From positions 1 to 8,525 of the forward strand of contig JAAYAV010000324.1 of the NCBI GenBank assembly GCA_012719195.1: 8,525 nt of DNA, in the 5' to 3' direction. A model generated the notes under the pieces. The model ran no database searches and was not told the origin of the DNA. It was given only the letters and a program-made list of their open reading frames with translations. Below are positions 5,898-8,525 of the stretch, piece after piece (position 1 is the first letter of the stretch; every line of letters begins with the position of its first letter). The position numbers were made by a program, and so were the translations under genes. The stretch comes from Anaerolineae bacterium (lineage in GTDB: Bacteria; Chloroflexota; Anaerolineae; DRVO01).

Positions 5898-7268
5898 CGA
5901 GCATCCGTCTGGCGCATGCTAGCGGTCATTGTCGTGATCTTCGCTGTCGTCGCGTGGATCTCCTTGCCCTCCAACCCGGGCCTGCACATCAACCTGGGGC
6001 CCATCAAGATCAACACTCCCATTGAGCTGCACCAGGGACTCGACCTTCAGGGAGGGTTGCGCGTCCTGCTGAGCGCGGACGTCCCGGCCGGCGAGACCGT
6101 CTCCTCGGACGCGATGTCGGCTGTCCGCGTGATCGTCGAGAACCGTGTCAATGCCCTAGGGGTGACGGAGCCGGTGGTTCAGCTACAGGGGGACCGCTAC
6201 TTGGTGGTGGAACTGCCCGGCATTCAGGACCCGGACGCGGCCATCGAGGCGCTCAAGGGCACCGGCTTGCTGGAGTTCGTGGACGGCGGTACCACCCTAC
6301 TGCCACAGGGAGCCTACATTCGTACCAGCTACAGCGAGGAACTCGGCAGTGCCGTCGAGGTCGATGCCGAGAGCATGTTTCAGCCCGACACCGTCTTCCC
6401 CACCGTATTCACTGGCCGCGACCTGGCCGGGGCGGGAGTGGCGACCGATCAGTTGGGCGGCTACGAGGTGACTCTGGAGTTCACGTCGGAGGCGTCGGCC
6501 CAGTTTGCCGAGTACACCCGGCAGAACATCGGCCGCATACTGGCGATTGTGCTGGACGGCCAAGTCCTCAGTTCGCCCAGCATTGAGAGCGTCATTCCCG
6601 ACGGACAGGCGCGCATATCCGGCACCTTCACACTGGAAGAGGCCCGGGCGCTGAGCATCCAGCTCAAGTACGGTGCCCTGCCCGTGCCGCTGGCCGTGGA
6701 AGAGACACGCCTGGTGGGCCCAACCCTGGGCCAGGACTCGGTGCAGCGCAGCATCAGAGCGGGAATGGCCGGGCTAGCGGTCGTGCTGCTCTTCATGATC
6801 GTCTACTACCGCGTGCCGGGCGTACTGGCTGCCGTGGCCCTGATCATCTACGCCCTCATCAACCTCTCCCTGTACAAGATCATCCCCGTAACCATCACCC
6901 TACCTGGTATCACCGGGTTCCTGCTATCAACGGGAATGGCGGTGGACGCCAACATTCTCATCTTCGAGCGGATGAAGGAAGAGGTGCGCTGGGGACGTCC
7001 CCTATCGAGCGCCATCGAGGCCGGCTTCAGCCGCGCCTGGACTAGCATTCGGGACTCGAACCTTTCGGCAATCATCACTTGCGTGGTTCTGTACTGGTTC
7101 GGCTCCAACTTCGGCGCCACCCAGGTCAAGGGCTTTGCCATCACTCTCTTCATCGGGGTGCTGGTGAGCATGTTCACCGCCATCGTGGTGACGCACACGC
7201 TGATGCGCGTGCTCTTCCATTTCGCCGGCAACTGGTTGCGCGAGCGCCGCTGGGCGCTCGGAGCATAG
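5895..7268 (+). CDS. secD: Protein translocase subunit SecD
   Basis: SecD is an RND-family inner-membrane protein that works with SecF to pull exported proteins through SecYEG, using the proton gradient. From the GTG at 5895 it has 457 residues. A first membrane helix (about 8-24) precedes the signature HQGLDLQGGLRVLL (46-59). A large extracytoplasmic P1 region follows (about 60-280), containing ISGTFTLEEARALSIQLKYGALPVPL in two parts at 241-266. Five further membrane helices (about 286-440) include GMAVDANILIFERMKEE (347-363), in which D351 matches the essential membrane Asp of the family. The P1 region is compact compared with the 615-residue E. coli protein, as in other SecDs outside Proteobacteria. 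It has its own promoter, and secF follows after 21 nt in the usual SecD-SecF order. No yajC is visible upstream; the gene on that side is the divergent aspS. Confidence 0.95.
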   Translation: MRASVWRMLAVIVVIFAVVAWISLPSNPGLHINLGPIKINTPIELHQGLDLQGGLRVLLSADVPAGETVSSDAMSAVRVIVENRVNALGVTEPVVQLQGDRYLVVELPGIQDPDAAIEALKGTGLLEFVDGGTTLLPQGAYIRTSYSEELGSAVEVDAESMFQPDTVFPTVFTGRDLAGAGVATDQLGGYEVTLEFTSEASAQFAEYTRQNIGRILAIVLDGQVLSSPSIESVIPDGQARISGTFTLEEARALSIQLKYGALPVPLAVEETRLVGPTLGQDSVQRSIRAGMAGLAVVLLFMIVYYRVPGVLAAVALIIYALINLSLYKIIPVTITLPGITGFLLSTGMAVDANILIFERMKEEVRWGRPLSSAIEAGFSRAWTSIRDSNLSAIITCVVLYWFGSNFGATQVKGFAITLFIGVLVSMFTAIVVTHTLMRVLFHFAGNWLRERRWALGA

Positions 7269-7289
7269 GCTACTTCACCGGGGGTCCTT

Positions 7290-8234
7290 GTGATCGATTT
7301 TGTCGGCAAGCGACGCTGGTTCTTCCTCATCTCCCTGGTCGTCATCGTGCCCGGGCTGGTGGCCATGATCTACTCCACCGTTACCACGGGCTCGCCGCTG
7401 CGCCTGAGTATCGACTTCACCAGCGGCTCGCTGCTCGAGTTGCGCTTCGAGCAGGTGGTGCCGGCGTCTGAGGTCCGCGACGTATACGTCGATCGTGGCT
7501 TTCTGGACACCACGGTGCAGTCGGCGGATGACGGAAGGACAGTGTTCATCCGGTCGAAGCAGCTGGACCAGGAGACCAAGACAGCCATAGTCGGTGAGTT
7601 GCGCGAGCGCTTCGGCGACGCCGAGGAGCTTCGCTATGAGTCGGTGGGTCCCACCGTGGGCCGAGAGGTAACGCGGGCAGCGACCATTGCCGTTACCGTC
7701 GCCGCGGCTGCCATCCTGTTGTTCATCGTCTACTCCTTCCGGGGCGTACCCAACGCGGTCCGCTACGGGATCTGCGCCATCGCCGCCATGGTGCACGACG
7801 TGCTGGTCACCACCGGCATGTTCTCAATCATGGGGCTCGTGGCCGGATGGGAGGTGGACGCGCTCTTCTTGACGGCGCTGCTAACTGTTGTCGGCTTCTC
7901 GGTCCAGGACACCATCGTTGTCTTCGACCGCATCCGGGAGAACATCCCCAAGCGCCGCGGCGAGCCCTACGAGCTAGTGGTCAATCGCAGCCTGCTGGAG
8001 ACCCTGCACCGGTCGCTGGCCACGCAGCTGAATGCCATGTTCGTGTTGGTCGCCATCCTGTTCTTTGGCGGCGCCACCATGAAGCAGTTTGTCGCCACGC
8101 TCCTGGTGGGCATGATCAGCGGCACCTACTCCTCGCTCTTTAGTGCCGTGCCTCTGCTGGTGGTCTGGCAGACGGGCGAGGCAGAAGCCTGGGTCCGGCG
8201 CATCTTCGGACGCCCGGCGCACGCCGCGAGCTGA
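7290..8234 (+). CDS. secF: Protein translocase subunit SecF
   Basis: SecF is the second half of the SecDF proton-driven translocation complex in the cytoplasmic membrane. The 314 residues begin with a short basic cytoplasmic segment and helix 1 (about 10-29). The extracytoplasmic domain opens with SIDFTSGSLLELRF (40-53), where most relatives read DFTGG, so the first Gly is Ser here. Five more helices lie between about 128 and 293. The helix 4 motif GFSVQDTIVVFDRIREN (202-218) carries D207 and D213, and TLHRSLATQLNAM (238-250) carries R241, matching the conserved Asp and Arg needed for proton coupling in the family. The GTG start at 7290 has GGGGGT 4 nt upstream and lies 21 nt after the secD stop. 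The stop codon overlaps the thiI start by one base, so the three genes look like one transcript. Confidence 0.95.
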   Translation: MIDFVGKRRWFFLISLVVIVPGLVAMIYSTVTTGSPLRLSIDFTSGSLLELRFEQVVPASEVRDVYVDRGFLDTTVQSADDGRTVFIRSKQLDQETKTAIVGELRERFGDAEELRYESVGPTVGREVTRAATIAVTVAAAAILLFIVYSFRGVPNAVRYGICAIAAMVHDVLVTTGMFSIMGLVAGWEVDALFLTALLTVVGFSVQDTIVVFDRIRENIPKRRGEPYELVVNRSLLETLHRSLATQLNAMFVLVAILFFGGATMKQFVATLLVGMISGTYSSLFSAVPLLVVWQTGEAEAWVRRIFGRPAHAAS

Positions 8235-8525
8235 TGAGTCGAGCCATCGGCCTAGTCGTAGCTCGCTACGGTGAGATAGCCCTCAAAGGGCGCAACCAGC
8301 CGGTCTTCTTGCGGCAGCTGCGGCGCAACATGCGCGAGGCCCTCCGCCGGCGGGAGGTCGATGCCGAGGTGGTGACCGAGGGCCGCCGAGTGCACGTCCG
8401 CACCGCCGACCCCGATGCGGCCCTACAGGCGCTCCGCCGGGTCTTCGGCCTGACCTCCATGAGCCCGGCGGTGCGCGTGACGCCGGACCTCGAGTCCATC
8501 CGGCAGGTAGCTCTGGAGGGAGCAG
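8234..8525 (+). CDS. thiI: tRNA 4-thiouridine synthase ThiI, N-terminal part (cut by window edge)
   Basis: ThiI uses ATP to activate U8 of tRNA for sulfur insertion, and in many bacteria also supplies sulfur for the thiamine thiazole. The frame stays open from ATG at 8234 to the window end, giving 97 codons. Residues 11-22 (RYGEIALKGRNQ) are the characteristic ThiI opening, and the following basic helix FLRQLRRNMREALRRR leads into the N-terminal ferredoxin-like and THUMP region that binds tRNA. The PP-loop catalytic domain, and the rhodanese domain if present, lie outside the window. The ATG overlaps the secF TGA by one base and lacks a strong ribosome binding site, so translation is probably coupled to secF. 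Confidence 0.9.
   Translation, partial: MSRAIGLVVARYGEIALKGRNQPVFLRQLRRNMREALRRREVDAEVVTEGRRVHVRTADPDAALQALRRVFGLTSMSPAVRVTPDLESIRQVALEGA

Noticed and set aside
6848..7366. A 172-codon minus-strand frame across the secD-secF junction
   Set aside because: It is antisense to conserved SecD and SecF membrane segments and shows no independent signals.

Overview
This is a GC-rich bacterial chromosomal window of ordinary, intact genes. Five complete protein genes are well recognised: glycerol kinase, aspartyl-tRNA synthetase, SecD, SecF and a DSD1/D-threonine-aldolase-like PLP enzyme. A sixth complete gene is an amidohydrolase-family protein of unknown substrate. The window cuts two further genes: an unidentified C-terminal tail at the left edge and the N-terminus of ThiI at the right edge. 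I see no rRNA, tRNA, CRISPR array, insertion sequence or phage gene.

The organism is not named by the sequence. Features that bear on it are the high G/C at third codon positions, GTG and TTG starts, good Shine-Dalgarno sequences, consensus-like sigma70/sigmaA promoters, and an AspRS of the bacterial long type with the residues typical of non-discriminating enzymes. A GC-rich free-living bacterium, perhaps Chloroflexota or a similar deep lineage, fits. That placement is an inference with low confidence.

Layout from left to right. 1-129 is the end of a plus-strand gene that converges on the minus-strand block. A large compound hairpin at 131-193 separates them. The minus-strand block, read right to left, is aspS (5696-3915), a hairpin terminator (3881-3851), a clear promoter (3845-3817), then glpK, the DSD1-like PLP enzyme and the amidohydrolase. 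These last three are tightly spaced and look like one operon driven by the glpK promoter. The region 5697-5894 is a divergent control region with an aspS promoter firing left and a secD promoter firing right. The plus-strand block is secD, secF and thiI, with 21 nt between secD and secF and a 1-nt overlap between secF and thiI.

Functionally, aspS and thiI belong to tRNA charging and tRNA/thiamine sulfur chemistry. SecD and SecF are the two halves of the proton-driven accessory complex of the SecYEG translocon. GlpK makes sn-glycerol 3-phosphate for catabolism or lipid synthesis. The PLP enzyme probably acts on a beta-hydroxy D-amino acid such as D-serine, D-threonine or D-3-hydroxyaspartate. 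The amidohydrolase may act in the same catabolic unit, but its substrate is unknown.

I did not find a novel multi-gene system here. The points most worth a second look are the palindrome that overlaps both the glpK transcription start and its ribosome binding site, the glpK/PLP enzyme/amidohydrolase gene set, the altered metal-site position in the amidohydrolase, and the AspRS specificity residues.
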